Counted from the stretch's first letter, positions 45,591-54,736 are shown. The stretch is 64,000 nt of DNA from Polynucleobacter sp. MWH-Braz-FAM2G (GCF_018687635.1 NZ_CP061300.1:1193865-1257864); one strand, 5' to 3'. Made by a program: numbers and translations. Notes: generated by a model from the sequence alone, not told the origin.

Positions 45591-46409
45591 TTATCGATTA
45601 ATTAATCCACCAATAGCTGACGCTGCTCCACCCATAACGCTAGTGTCCGCACTTGAACCTGGAGCAATATTGCCCCTGATAATTTCAATTGAGGCACTAT
45701 CGTTATAAACATTAGGCGTGAGCGCTAAATCATTTTTGCTAGCAGCTGCACCAGCATAACTAGTCTTGTCTGCCCGATTGCGTAAAGTTAAAGACAGTGT
45801 TCCTAAGGAGCGAGCAACATCCAGCTTTTGGGCCTGCTCAGGAGTAACCTCCAAGGTTACGGTAGTTCCAACTTTGGGAGACAAATCTGTTATGGATCTA
45901 GATTGAGCAACCGCCATAACTCTCACGTTCTCAACCACAGTCTTGGATATCGGCAACGCCGCCCCATCTTTAACACTAACAATTACGTCGACATAGTTGC
46001 CTGGAGAAGCAAAACCACCTACACCAGAAATTTCATTAATCCCAATGGTAAAAGCCCTTTTTCCAAGCGGAATGTCGTTTGATAAATCTTCACTGCTGGT
46101 AATTGGCACTAACATATTTTCAAGAATATTTTCGCCCTTGACGATTCTTACTTTGGTCAAGCGATTAACTACGGTGCCGGCATTGAAGATTGCGCCTTGA
46201 GGAATTGGAGAGCCTGGAGGCAAGGCGATCGCTGTTAGCTGCTCTGGAGCCAACTTTGTTCCAGCCTCAATATCAACAGCAGACTGGACAATCGTAATCA
46301 CCTGCTTTTCTTCGGTCTTACTACTTAGCCATATCGCAGCTGTAATCACGGCAATAATACCTACTATTGCAGCACCAACTAATGCCAAGAGCATCGGATT
46401 CTTATTCAT
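45591..46409 (-). CDS. rcpC: Tad pilus periplasmic protein RcpC/CpaB
   Basis: The 272-residue protein has an N-terminal membrane anchor (about 7-28), an SAF domain (about 43-110, VDIEAGTKLAPEQLTAI) and an RcpC-type domain with GFASPGNYVDVIVSVKDG and VTLEVTPEQAQKLDVARS. It probably stabilises the secretin and links it to peptidoglycan. It starts 1 nt after tadV. Confidence 0.91.
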   Translation of the reverse strand: MNKNPMLLALVGAAIVGIIAVITAAIWLSSKTEEKQVITIVQSAVDIEAGTKLAPEQLTAIALPPGSPIPQGAIFNAGTVVNRLTKVRIVKGENILENMLVPITSSEDLSNDIPLGKRAFTIGINEISGVGGFASPGNYVDVIVSVKDGAALPISKTVVENVRVMAVAQSRSITDLSPKVGTTVTLEVTPEQAQKLDVARSLGTLSLTLRNRADKTSYAGAAASKNDLALTPNVYNDSASIEIIRGNIAPGSSADTSVMGGAASAIGGLINR

Positions 46410-46410
46410 T

Positions 46411-46884
46411 TCAAATTTCGCCAGCAGAGAAAAATAAAGCCATTAAGGTCCCACCAAAAATAGCAACTCCATACGGTAATGTGGGTTTATTCGCAGGATC
46501 ATTAGAAGAAATACCTCTAATTTTTGATACTTTTGTAATAACAATATAAAGCATTGCCAAGACACCACCGCAGATTGCCGTATAAACAGCGGCATCGAGG
46601 ATATTGTCTGGGCCTAAAAATAAGCCGACTACGGCAAACAACTTCACATCCCCAGCGCCCAACCAGCCAAAAATGTAAGGAAGAAGCATTAAGCCGAATC
46701 CAATCAAAAACCCGTAAAAACCAAATGAAAAACGCCCCGGGGAACCGCCCAGGGCATTTTGCATTACCCCCAAAAGAATCCCCAGCAAAATTAACTGGTT
46801 GGGTATTCTTCTAGATCGTATATCGAACCATGAAGCCACTACTAATAAGCTAACTAAGCTTAAGTAGCCCCATGGCGACAGCAT
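46411..46884 (-). CDS. tadV: Short prepilin peptidase TadV/CpaA
   Basis: The 157-residue A24-type peptidase lacks the N-terminal methylase domain of PilD. The catalytic aspartates are in WFDIRSRRIPNQL and GAGDVKLFAVVG. It should process Flp and the TadE/TadG-like pseudopilins. It lies 6 nt after flp, the usual Tad order. Confidence 0.92.
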   Translation of the reverse strand: MLSPWGYLSLVSLLVVASWFDIRSRRIPNQLILLGILLGVMQNALGGSPGRFSFGFYGFLIGFGLMLLPYIFGWLGAGDVKLFAVVGLFLGPDNILDAAVYTAICGGVLAMLYIVITKVSKIRGISSNDPANKPTLPYGVAIFGGTLMALFFSAGEI

Positions 46885-46890
46885 TCAGGC

Positions 46891-47073
46891 TTAAACGGCT
46901 GCGTTGATAGAGCTAAATGTTGCGCTAGTGCTTGTACCAATCTTTTGTACCAACAGATAAATTGCAACAACAACTGCGCCAGCGATAAGAGCGTACTCAA
47001 TTGCTGTTACGCCATCTTCACGCTTGGCTAAGCGTGACAGGAAGTTTGAAGCCTTAACGTAAAGAGATAACAT
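46891..47073 (-). CDS. flp: Flp pilin
   Basis: The 60-residue prepilin has the Flp motif EDG|VTAIEYALIAGAVVVAIYL with Glu5 and Tyr6 after a leader of about 20 residues. The mature pilin is only about 40 residues, as usual. A GGAAAT-type ribosome site precedes the ATG. It is first in the operon, with a 390-nt upstream region rich in repeats. Confidence 0.94.
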   Translation of the reverse strand: MLSLYVKASNFLSRLAKREDGVTAIEYALIAGAVVVAIYLLVQKIGTSTSATFSSINAAV

Positions 47074-47143
47074 GAAATTTCCTTTTAATTTGGTAAAAAT
47101 TTAAAACTTGCAACGTCGCAAGGTTAACTCACTGTAATTTATC

Positions 47144-47159
47144 TTACTAATATTAGTAA
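47144..47159. promoter_or_regulatory. Perfect palindrome in the flp control region
   Basis: TTACTAATATTAGTAA reads the same on both strands. It lies 71-86 nt before the flp ATG. It uses the same TACTA/TAGTA elements as the operator family but in the opposite order and with a 4-nt spacer. Confidence 0.45.
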
Positions 47160-47214
47160 TCACACCTTACAACTAATCTTAATAATATATAAATACTAGA
47201 TATATTTGGGACTT

Positions 47215-47234
47215 TAGTACTACTCCAACTACTA
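47215..47234. promoter_or_regulatory. TAGTA-N10-TACTA variant upstream of flp
   Basis: The arms TAGTA and TACTA are present but separated by 10 nt rather than 6, about 142-161 nt before the flp start. The left end is TAGTAC as in the 16-nt copies. It may be a wider-spaced site for the same regulator or chance. Confidence 0.35.
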
Positions 47235-47462
47235 TATTTTTTGAGTCTCAAGCGCCCTTAATTTCCACATCAACCTCATCAATCGTCGATTAAGGCATAT
47301 CATTTAGTAGAATAAATTATAAGCCATTGTTTTTATTGATTTTATTATTTACACAGACTCATCATCTACAGAACATACCCCACACCCAAGCCAAATCCAA
47401 TGCATTTAGAGCTAATTTGAAAGAGAAATTTGTCAGAAAATTAGTTGCAAATATACAACTAA

Positions 47463-48953
47463 TTAGTCGCGATTGCCCTCTACTTTGCGATGAACAACTG
47501 CAACTTTATCCTCATATACCCTCTTCCAATCTTTTTGAGTGTCTAGATAAAGAACAATTTTTTGGTTAGGCGGGAAGATCGTCCAACTGATACCCTCATC
47601 TACGAACTTTCTGGATAAGAAATCTACATCAGATGAATGTATCCATTCAAAATAATCATTAACCACTTTATTTCCATACAAGTCAGCTCGGCCATCTATA
47701 AAGACTGGCACCCCCTGAGAAATCAAAAACCCGCCAAAATTATAAAAATTAAGGACTTTGCCCTTAATTCCATTTTCTCTAGCAGCATTTAAAGCCTTGT
47801 AGGGTGCACTAATTTCAGGGGTTAAGCTAACAACAAATCGGCTGGATAAGAATGTGACGGCAAAAATTATCCCTATACAACCAAGCCAATGCTTCCAAGC
47901 TATAAATTGTCCCGATCGCTTAAAACTCGAATTACCCAAAGAACTGGGCTTGTCATGAGAGCGGGCGGAACAAAACTCTCCTATTGGTGTTGCCAATAAC
48001 AAAGGAGCCAGCAAACCAAAAATTGAGACATAACGCACGTGTTGTATAGCCTCGTACAAAAGTCCAATAATTAACACTAGACGACCCACAGAGAGAGCTA
48101 GCCCCCCTCTTGTACCCAAAACCAAAATCAAAACGATCCAAAAGAAAATTGGTAAAAGTTGAGCGCCAGAAGTAGGAGCCCACTCTACGATCCATGCAAT
48201 ATATTCAGAACTTAATAAATCAGCACCAAATTTAAGGCCGTCAATTCCATGAGGGGTAAAGAAACTGAATAAAGCAGTAAGCAGGAAGAAAGGAATCCAG
48301 GGTTTAATTAAATGGGGTCTTTCTTGTTTTGGTGAATTGTAATAAGCCTGCAACAGAAATAATGGGGTAAGGGCCAAGCCCAAGATAAAACTGCCATGCA
48401 GGTTAGCCCACGGAATCATGAGCAAGGACAGCCAATACGGCAACTTTCTCTTGCCTTCCAGCACATCCGTTAAAACCGAGAACCAAATTACTATCAGAGG
48501 CCATGTGAATAAATGTGGCCTTACCAATATATGGTTTGCTAATGAAACAACACAGAAAACCAAAAGCAAGATGGCATAAATAGCGGGGACTCGTTTAAGC
48601 AAAAAACGCGCCTCTAGGGCAATAGTCAATGCAAACAAAAAGGCTGCTAGGATTCTCAAACCAAAAAGGCCGCCCCATTGATCCACCAATGCCATCAAAC
48701 ATTGCGATAACCATTCATGGTCTATCCAAATCTTACCGGCAGTATTAAAAGAAAATGGGTCAACTTGTGGCACTAGGTGGTGCTGTAGAATCCACTTACC
48801 CGCCGCAATATGCATCAAAGTATCGGGATCAAGAAATAAATTGTTGCTAGGCATAAACAGCACAAATGCATAGCTCGCTATCCATGCCACAAAAATAAGT
48901 GCAGGTATAGAAGTTGTGGGTTTAATGGCTTTAGAAGTCAATGTAACATTCAA
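47463..48953 (-). CDS. Polytopic membrane protein, GT-C glycosyltransferase-like
   Basis: The 496-residue protein has about 10-12 membrane helices. The first periplasmic loop has LFLDPDTLMHIAAGKWIL, then VDPFSFNTAGKIWIDHEWLSQ cut around residue 65-85. This is a recurring pattern of large GT-C-like membrane proteins with an acidic DPD motif. The C-terminal periplasmic part has VFIDGRADLYG and a final globular domain. A role in glycosylating a surface molecule or pilin is inference from the fold class and neighbours. It is divergent from the next membrane protein. Confidence 0.6.
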   Translation of the reverse strand: MNVTLTSKAIKPTTSIPALIFVAWIASYAFVLFMPSNNLFLDPDTLMHIAAGKWILQHHLVPQVDPFSFNTAGKIWIDHEWLSQCLMALVDQWGGLFGLRILAAFLFALTIALEARFLLKRVPAIYAILLLVFCVVSLANHILVRPHLFTWPLIVIWFSVLTDVLEGKRKLPYWLSLLMIPWANLHGSFILGLALTPLFLLQAYYNSPKQERPHLIKPWIPFFLLTALFSFFTPHGIDGLKFGADLLSSEYIAWIVEWAPTSGAQLLPIFFWIVLILVLGTRGGLALSVGRLVLIIGLLYEAIQHVRYVSIFGLLAPLLLATPIGEFCSARSHDKPSSLGNSSFKRSGQFIAWKHWLGCIGIIFAVTFLSSRFVVSLTPEISAPYKALNAARENGIKGKVLNFYNFGGFLISQGVPVFIDGRADLYGNKVVNDYFEWIHSSDVDFLSRKFVDEGISWTIFPPNQKIVLYLDTQKDWKRVYEDKVAVVHRKVEGNRD

Positions 48954-49049
48954 TCATGGCGTAGCGGTACAAGACAACAAGAATACTGACAAAGTTAAGT
49001 CAATTTTACATTTATTTATAGCCATCATTTCTTCCAAGAAGCACACCAA

Positions 49050-51233
49050 ATGATTAACCAAAATAGCAATCATATTAATCCGAGCAATCCAGACTCAACT
49101 CATTCAAAACAATTGAATCAGAACGCTGGAGATTATGGACTGCTGGTTCTGATGATTACCGTTGCTTGGCTAGCAATATGGTATCTCTATGGCTCTCTTA
49201 AAAATATTGCTTCAGAGCCTTTTCAAAATTGGTTTTTTTATGACATGCCTTACGTGATGGCGTGGATTAAATCGTTTGGAGATGGCGGACTCATCCACCC
49301 TACCCTGAGTATCAATCAATTTTTGAATGCGCCTTTTGTCGCAAACTGGAATGACTTCCCTGGAGAAGATCTTGCCTTTACGATTCCTGGACAATTATCT
49401 AAGGTGTTTGGGCTGTTTTTGGGCACCAACCTGTATTTACTTTTGATGCAAATACTATGCGGTGTCTGTTTTTATTTTGTTGGGCGCAGCTTCAACTACC
49501 AACGCATATGGAGTATGGTTGGTGCACTTATTTATGCTTTTGCGCCAACTATCTTTTATCGCGGCATTGGCCATATTAGTCTTGCCAGTATTTGGTATGT
49601 ACCTCTGATGATTTTTACCTTTGTCTGGTTAAATTATCCGGAAAAAATAAAGCTTTCCGATAAAAACGCATGGAGATTGTGTATTGCGACCTCTATTATT
49701 GGCGGGTGTTTTAACGTCTACTATGCCGCTCTTTATCTCTTTATCCTAGGAATTAATTGGATAACGCGATTTATTTCTAAAGATCGCTCTTCACAAAAGA
49801 TCGCACTTTTAATAGTGATCGTTTTTGCTACTGAGTTTGTGCAACATTTCAATCACTTTCTCTTTATCTGGCAAGAAGGTCGCAATCCTGCAGCGATGAT
49901 TAGAGACATCGGAACATTTTTAATTGCTAGCTTAACCCTTCCTGACTTATTACTTTCACCCGCTCATCAGGGAACGGCCTTAAATGGCTTATTTCCGTTT
50001 GCCGCAAATTACTATAGCGGCTTCCCCAACTATCTCACTACTGAGAGCAGACTTTCATTTATAGGCAGCGTAGCAGCATGCGGTTTAATCGCCCTCCTGC
50101 TTCAATCAACCTACTATATTTTTAAAAATAAATTTTCACAAATTAATCATTGGTTTTGGCTATCGCTTGGAATCTTTGCGTACAGCATTACTGGTGGCCT
50201 CAATTTCATTTTGGGGGCATTTGGATATTTATTGATCCGCTCCAATAATCGCTTTTCTATTTTCCTCATGATCATTGGCCTATTCTTTCTTTGCGAGGTT
50301 TTAAGCAAGAAAACGCATATACGGTATCGTGGGTTAATCGCAGTTTTTGCAGTCATTTTTGCCCTATGGGATCAAGTTCCAAGCCAAGACACTGCGCTTA
50401 AACATGCTCTTGGAGCAAGATCACTTGACAATATTGCCCCAACAAAAGAATTAATGCGGGATCTAAATTCCAAGTTAGAACCCACAGCCATGGTCTTTCA
50501 ATACCCCGTACATCCATTTCCGGAGATGGGTTCTCAGGAAGGAATGGGCGACTATGAGCAGTTTACTCCCTATTTATTTTCGAATCATTTGCGCTTTAGC
50601 TATGGCAGCAATAAGGGAAGGGATGATGCCCGCTGGCAGGTCAACTTAGCAAAACTGCCAATATTAGAAGCCATCTCAAAACTACAGTCTTATGGATTCT
50701 CTGCAATTTTGATTCATAAATACGGTTATGAAGATCAGGCAAAAGAGATTATTAAGGATATTAAGAAAGCAAAGTACGAATTAATTAGCGAGACTCCATC
50801 TTTAATAGCCTTCAAAATTAACCCCGCAAAAACACCAGTTTCACCCGCACCCGAGTGGCAGATAGTCAATTCAAACTCACTTGAGCGAATTGATGATGGG
50901 GTTGGATACCAATGGATCATTAATCAAGAGAGTCAGACGCTAACTTTCAAGCGCCCTTGGTATTTGCGCTTGGACCCCCAAAGCCCTTACCCAGAAAATC
51001 CACCAATCGCCCTTTCACTTGAAAGCCAAAAGGATTGCTCAGTTTGGTATCAATTTAACCAGGGGCCAGAAACTGAGATTAGCTTGAAAGCAAAACATGA
51101 AAACAATATCCAACTTGCACCCAAACTAAATCAAGAGAACATGTTGTCTCTCAAAAATAACTGTCTAACAAAAGATACATCAACTTCATCGAAGGATTTG
51201 GGTGGTCTGATTATTCGACAACCAGTCAACTAA
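49050..51233 (+). CDS. Large polytopic membrane protein, GT-C-like, with C-terminal soluble domain
   Basis: The 727-residue protein has a polar N-terminus, about 10-12 membrane helices (about 28-450) and a C-terminal extracytoplasmic domain (about 455-727). The first loop contains FFYDMPYVMAWIKSFGDGG and a WNDFPGEDLAF segment, as in GT-C-type or YfhO-like proteins. FQYPVHPFPEMGSQEG begins the soluble part. The catalytic residues cannot be assigned with confidence. It converges on the next membrane protein gene with only 3 nt between stops. Confidence 0.55.
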   Translation: MINQNSNHINPSNPDSTHSKQLNQNAGDYGLLVLMITVAWLAIWYLYGSLKNIASEPFQNWFFYDMPYVMAWIKSFGDGGLIHPTLSINQFLNAPFVANWNDFPGEDLAFTIPGQLSKVFGLFLGTNLYLLLMQILCGVCFYFVGRSFNYQRIWSMVGALIYAFAPTIFYRGIGHISLASIWYVPLMIFTFVWLNYPEKIKLSDKNAWRLCIATSIIGGCFNVYYAALYLFILGINWITRFISKDRSSQKIALLIVIVFATEFVQHFNHFLFIWQEGRNPAAMIRDIGTFLIASLTLPDLLLSPAHQGTALNGLFPFAANYYSGFPNYLTTESRLSFIGSVAACGLIALLLQSTYYIFKNKFSQINHWFWLSLGIFAYSITGGLNFILGAFGYLLIRSNNRFSIFLMIIGLFFLCEVLSKKTHIRYRGLIAVFAVIFALWDQVPSQDTALKHALGARSLDNIAPTKELMRDLNSKLEPTAMVFQYPVHPFPEMGSQEGMGDYEQFTPYLFSNHLRFSYGSNKGRDDARWQVNLAKLPILEAISKLQSYGFSAILIHKYGYEDQAKEIIKDIKKAKYELISETPSLIAFKINPAKTPVSPAPEWQIVNSNSLERIDDGVGYQWIINQESQTLTFKRPWYLRLDPQSPYPENPPIALSLESQKDCSVWYQFNQGPETEISLKAKHENNIQLAPKLNQENMLSLKNNCLTKDTSTSSKDLGGLIIRQPVN

Positions 51234-51236
51234 ATG

Positions 51237-52529
51237 CTAATTTGAAAAAATCAATCCGTATGGAAACCAAATCAAATTAGAGCTTACGCAACACTCTGGC
51301 AACTTCAGAGTGAATGCATAAAGCAATATGGCTACTAATACATATGATGATGTAAGCGCAAACGCTACTTTGCTTAAAACCGATTTATTTGCACTTATAT
51401 TTACTGATAATGGCTTACGCGCAGATGGTGAGGCGGTGAGAGTAAAGGCAAGTAAGATTGAAGCATTCGATACAAATGCAATCCATCGACCCCAATCGGC
51501 TGCTATCACAAACATGGCAAGTGAAATCACAAAGCCCAGCATGAGGATACGTAGATACCAAACTGGCGCCACTATCCCATAGCGATTCTTGATAACCACC
51601 TCTAAATTAAGCCCTAGGTATATCAGAATTAGTGAATTACCAACAAAAAATAAAAGCCAATAAATCCAGCCACCCGCTTCATAGACACCATATATAGTGA
51701 GTAAATGTTGTGTCATACCCCAGCCCAACGAGGCAATTGGCCCAAATGCAGTGTAAGGAGCAGCTTTTGAAAGAGCAACTCGATCCGATAAGCTCAAAGA
51801 ATCCCATATGATCTGCGCACTACTGGCATCACCCTTATGCTGCGCGCAGTAAATAAAAAGAATGGGGATAACAACAATATAAATAAACGACATGGCTGCT
51901 ATCAGAAATTTTTGCGAGTTTTCTCTATAAACAAGCCACATCAAAAGCACGGTTAAAGGGTAGCCCATAAAGAGATAACCCTCATGAATTAACATCATTG
52001 AGATGCCACCGCAGATTGCAAACGCATACATTGAGCAAATCCAAAAAGTGCGCCATTTAGGACTTGCTCTTTGAAGCCACAAGTAATGCAAACACAAGAT
52101 ACCAAACAAAATTAAAAAGAGAATTTCTTTACGGTTAAAAAATTGCATCGTCATGCCCATGGGTAGAATACCCCCAGGAATCAACAAGGCAATCAGAAGA
52201 ACTTTGGGACTCTCTATTTTTGCCAAAAAATAAATAGCCAAAAAAATGGTGCAATACAGCGCGTAACAAAGGAATGTAAACCAATACAAAAGATAGAGAA
52301 GATTTTGTCCATCCCCATAGGAATATAGAAGCTGCCCTATTAACCCCCTTCGGATAAAACCGCTTTGATAGTTAATGAGCCATTCGGCAATTTGCCAGCT
52401 GCCAAACTTGAGTCCCGAGTAGGATCCAGTTAACCATCCACCAACAATGGTGACCATAATCAAAACCAAAATAACGGGAATGATCTTTTTAAATAGGATC
52501 ACTCTAGGCTTAATAATGGTTTCTAGCAT
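51237..52529 (-). CDS. Polytopic membrane protein of unknown function (GFIRRGLIG motif)
   Basis: The 430-residue protein has about 10 membrane helices. The first periplasmic loop contains NYQSGFIRRGLIGQLLYSYGD, in two parts around residue 50-70. This short GF(I/V)RRGL(I)G motif recurs in membrane proteins of polysaccharide or glycan loci. No soluble enzyme domain is visible. The gene lies 12 nt downstream of the small lipoprotein gene and may be in the same unit as tadG. Confidence 0.5.
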   Translation of the reverse strand: MLETIIKPRVILFKKIIPVILVLIMVTIVGGWLTGSYSGLKFGSWQIAEWLINYQSGFIRRGLIGQLLYSYGDGQNLLYLLYWFTFLCYALYCTIFLAIYFLAKIESPKVLLIALLIPGGILPMGMTMQFFNRKEILFLILFGILCLHYLWLQRASPKWRTFWICSMYAFAICGGISMMLIHEGYLFMGYPLTVLLMWLVYRENSQKFLIAAMSFIYIVVIPILFIYCAQHKGDASSAQIIWDSLSLSDRVALSKAAPYTAFGPIASLGWGMTQHLLTIYGVYEAGGWIYWLLFFVGNSLILIYLGLNLEVVIKNRYGIVAPVWYLRILMLGFVISLAMFVIAADWGRWIAFVSNASILLAFTLTASPSARKPLSVNISANKSVLSKVAFALTSSYVLVAILLYAFTLKLPECCVSSNLIWFPYGLIFSN

Positions 52530-52541
52530 TTCCTAAAGAAT

Positions 52542-53000
52542 CTATTCAAAAATGGTGGCGGGAATATGGTGACCTAACAACTTGCACTCAAAGACCCCCT
52601 TATCCTGAATTTTGCCTTGTAAATGACTGCGTGCACCTGACATTATTAGTTCTCCAGAGCCCTTATTTAATAGCCCCTCGGAAAAGTGCGCATCAGAGGC
52701 CTTGAATTCCGAGCAATCCCTTAAGCGAAAGGAGAGTACCTGCTCAGTATTGACACATTCTTGATACACCCCTGTGAATGCTTTTGAAACGTACTGTGTA
52801 ACCGTGCCCTTATAAAGCTCTAATAAGAGCTTGCCACTGCCTGAATACGCTTCCGTTACTGAACCTGTAGAGCTCCTTACTAGCTGTTCTGAATTGCCCT
52901 CGCATAGCCAGTACTCAGGAAGGTTAGCTTTATCACAACCCTGAAGGAAAAGTGACAACACAAATGCAAAAAAGCAATAAAAGAAGGGTTTAGTCTTCAA
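52542..53000 (-). CDS. Small lipoprotein next to tadG, TTG start inside a hairpin
   Basis: The 152-residue protein has a lipoprotein signal (KTKPFFYCFFAFVLSLFLQGC, lipobox LQGC around residue 22, broken here as Leu-Gln-Gly-Cys) and a mature part with four further Cys. The only start giving a usable signal peptide is TTG at 53000. AAGAAGG, a good ribosome site, is 7 nt upstream, but both lie in a 14-bp hairpin. I do not recognise the mature domain. It follows the TadG-like gene by 42 nt and may be an outer-membrane partner. Confidence 0.7.
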   Translation of the reverse strand: MKTKPFFYCFFAFVLSLFLQGCDKANLPEYWLCEGNSEQLVRSSTGSVTEAYSGSGKLLLELYKGTVTQYVSKAFTGVYQECVNTEQVLSFRLRDCSEFKASDAHFSEGLLNKGSGELIMSGARSHLQGKIQDKGVFECKLLGHHIPATIFE

Positions 53001-53014
53001 ACTAAACCCTTCTT
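52981..53014 (-). terminator. 14-bp perfect hairpin covering the lipoprotein ribosome site and start
   Basis: AAGAAGGGTTTAGT and ACTAAACCCTTCTT flank a 6-nt loop that on the minus strand is TTGAAG: the start codon and second codon. The ribosome site is in the 5' arm. T-rich sequence follows, so it could act as the tadG terminator, a translation block for the lipoprotein, or both. Confidence 0.7.
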
Positions 53015-53042
53015 ACATACTTTTCTGATTGCAACAAATGAA

Positions 53043-54389
53043 TTACTGATATGAATGCTTTTCTTCTACCCTGTTAGATCCACCAATCATACCCATCATA
53101 TAACCATTGTCACTATTGCCTTTGGATTGACCTCTGTGTTTATTCTTATCCGAAGGTTTCCAAGAATCGCTATCAGCAACACGATCTTCACCGATATGGT
53201 ACTTAATCGTAATATCAACTCGGTCGGTATTGCCGTTGTCATATGTGCAGTTAGGCTCATTAGTAACGCCATCTGGTTTCTTGGCAGTAAATTTACCACC
53301 TGAATAAGTGCGCTTGCCATCACAGACCGTATCAATATGCACTGGATGTGCTCCAACCACTTTCACAGTACCATTGCCAAGGTCCTTCACCACCAAAGCT
53401 AGGCAATTTGAACCTTCTTTCATCTTAAGGTTTTTGAGCATTTGAGGAGCACCTGAATCTGAGGTTGGCACTAAGCCGTATCTAGAATCATTGACTTGTT
53501 TACCAAAGTAAGATGGAGATGCAGAAAAATTCTGGTTGTAACTAATTACAGTGTATGTCTTAGATGCACCCAAATCAAAATCGGTTGCGGTAGGCGCGCT
53601 GATTGGTGTGATTGGGCTTGTTGATGTCGATGATGTGGTCTCCCTAGAGGCCCAAGTTGTACGACCGCCGCCACCTGTATCAATCAAATAATAGGGATTT
53701 GACAGCGAGATTGTTCCAGTTTCAGAGTTAAGCGACTGAGACTTGCCAATACCATCACTCAAGCTCACTTGAGTTAATTGACGAGCAGAATTGGTTTTGT
53801 CGTCCCAAGTTACTCTTCCTGCTGTGGGATGAACAAGAACACGATCATCCAAAGCAAAAGCTGGACAAATGTCAGCACCGGCAATAGAGGTAATCTTGTC
53901 ATCGACCATTGTCATCAAGATACCTTTATTAATGGTTGCAGCACCAAATAATCTCAAAAATTTTGTATCGACAGACAAAGTACCCTGAACTTGAACTGCA
54001 GGCACGCTGGTTTGATTGCTAGAACAAGCGGTTGTAGAGTAAGTGGTACCGTTACACCAATAGCCAGTAGTAACCCCAACACTCAGCTGTCCGCTCTGTC
54101 CAATGCTAGTCAAATACGAATTAACTGAATTTTGCAAGTTTGTTGCACAAGTTTGAAGATCAGTGCCCGTCTTGCCCGTACAAGTATTAAGTGCAGAAGC
54201 AAATGCACCAATTGAATTCATCGTTGCAGTCGCTGCATTCTCTTTCATCTGCACGTTGAGCATATCTAACCCAACACCACCAGTCACAATGACAACTGGC
54301 GCAGCAGCACCAAATATCATCACCATACTCGCAGTAGTATCACTAGCGAAGCGCTTAACCTTAGCAAGGAATTGATTGGCAAATTTCAT
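53043..54389 (-). CDS. tadG: TadG-like Tad pilus-associated protein
   Basis: The 448-residue protein has an N-terminal Tad-type helix (DTTASMVMIFGAAAPVVIVTGG, broken near 18-40) followed by GLDMLNVQMKENAATATMNS, the TadG/TadE pattern. A Ser/Thr-rich middle and a C-terminal domain follow, with Cys pairs and a polar Gly/Asn/Lys tail. No von Willebrand A domain is obvious. It overlaps the upstream PilZ gene by 1 nt and lies about 6 kb from the flp operon, so the Tad genes are split into two units. Confidence 0.8.
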   Translation of the reverse strand: MKFANQFLAKVKRFASDTTASMVMIFGAAAPVVIVTGGVGLDMLNVQMKENAATATMNSIGAFASALNTCTGKTGTDLQTCATNLQNSVNSYLTSIGQSGQLSVGVTTGYWCNGTTYSTTACSSNQTSVPAVQVQGTLSVDTKFLRLFGAATINKGILMTMVDDKITSIAGADICPAFALDDRVLVHPTAGRVTWDDKTNSARQLTQVSLSDGIGKSQSLNSETGTISLSNPYYLIDTGGGGRTTWASRETTSSTSTSPITPISAPTATDFDLGASKTYTVISYNQNFSASPSYFGKQVNDSRYGLVPTSDSGAPQMLKNLKMKEGSNCLALVVKDLGNGTVKVVGAHPVHIDTVCDGKRTYSGGKFTAKKPDGVTNEPNCTYDNGNTDRVDITIKYHIGEDRVADSDSWKPSDKNKHRGQSKGNSDNGYMMGMIGGSNRVEEKHSYQ

Positions 54390-54736
54390 TACTTATCTCC
54401 GTGCAATTCTTTATTCAAAAATTCACTATCTTTTAGTACTTCAATGGATTGATTCAAAATCTTGACGCCTACCATCACTTTTTCGCCATTCTTTTCAGCT
54501 CTGGCTACTACAGCTTCACAACTTAATTTCAATGGACCGCCTGGTGTTTCAAGTGATACCCAAAAATTAATTACTGAGCCCACTTCGTGATGCTCATCAA
54601 ATTCAAAACCGATACCCGTTGCGCTAATATCTGTCGACATACCAGTTTTGTTACCAATCACAATCGGCAGACGCGAATTAATTCTTGGCGCGCCACGTCT
54701 TTGTGGTTGGGAACTAGATTGGCGACCTGTTTTCAT
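54389..54736 (-). CDS. PilZ-domain protein, copy 3
   Basis: The 115-residue single PilZ domain has both c-di-GMP motifs intact: Arg14-Gly-Ala-Pro-Arg18 and DISATG (36-41). KLSCEAVVARAEKNGEKVMVG-like C-terminal sequence matches the other two copies. Its stop overlaps the TadG-like start by 1 nt, so translation of the two is coupled. A TAGTA-N6-TACTA site lies about 115-130 nt upstream. Confidence 0.87.
   Translation of the reverse strand: MKTGRQSSSQPQRRGAPRINSRLPIVIGNKTGMSTDISATGIGFEFDEHHEVGSVINFWVSLETPGGPLKLSCEAVVARAEKNGEKVMVGVKILNQSIEVLKDSEFLNKELHGDK

Larger units (their letters stand above)
47074..47462. promoter_or_regulatory. Long AT-rich control region upstream of flp
   Basis: Almost 390 nt without a credible gene between flp and the stop of the upstream membrane-protein gene. 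It holds a perfect 16-nt palindrome (47144-47159) and a TAGTA/TACTA variant (47215-47234), both in very AT-rich sequence. The Tad operon promoter must be here. Confidence 0.55.
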
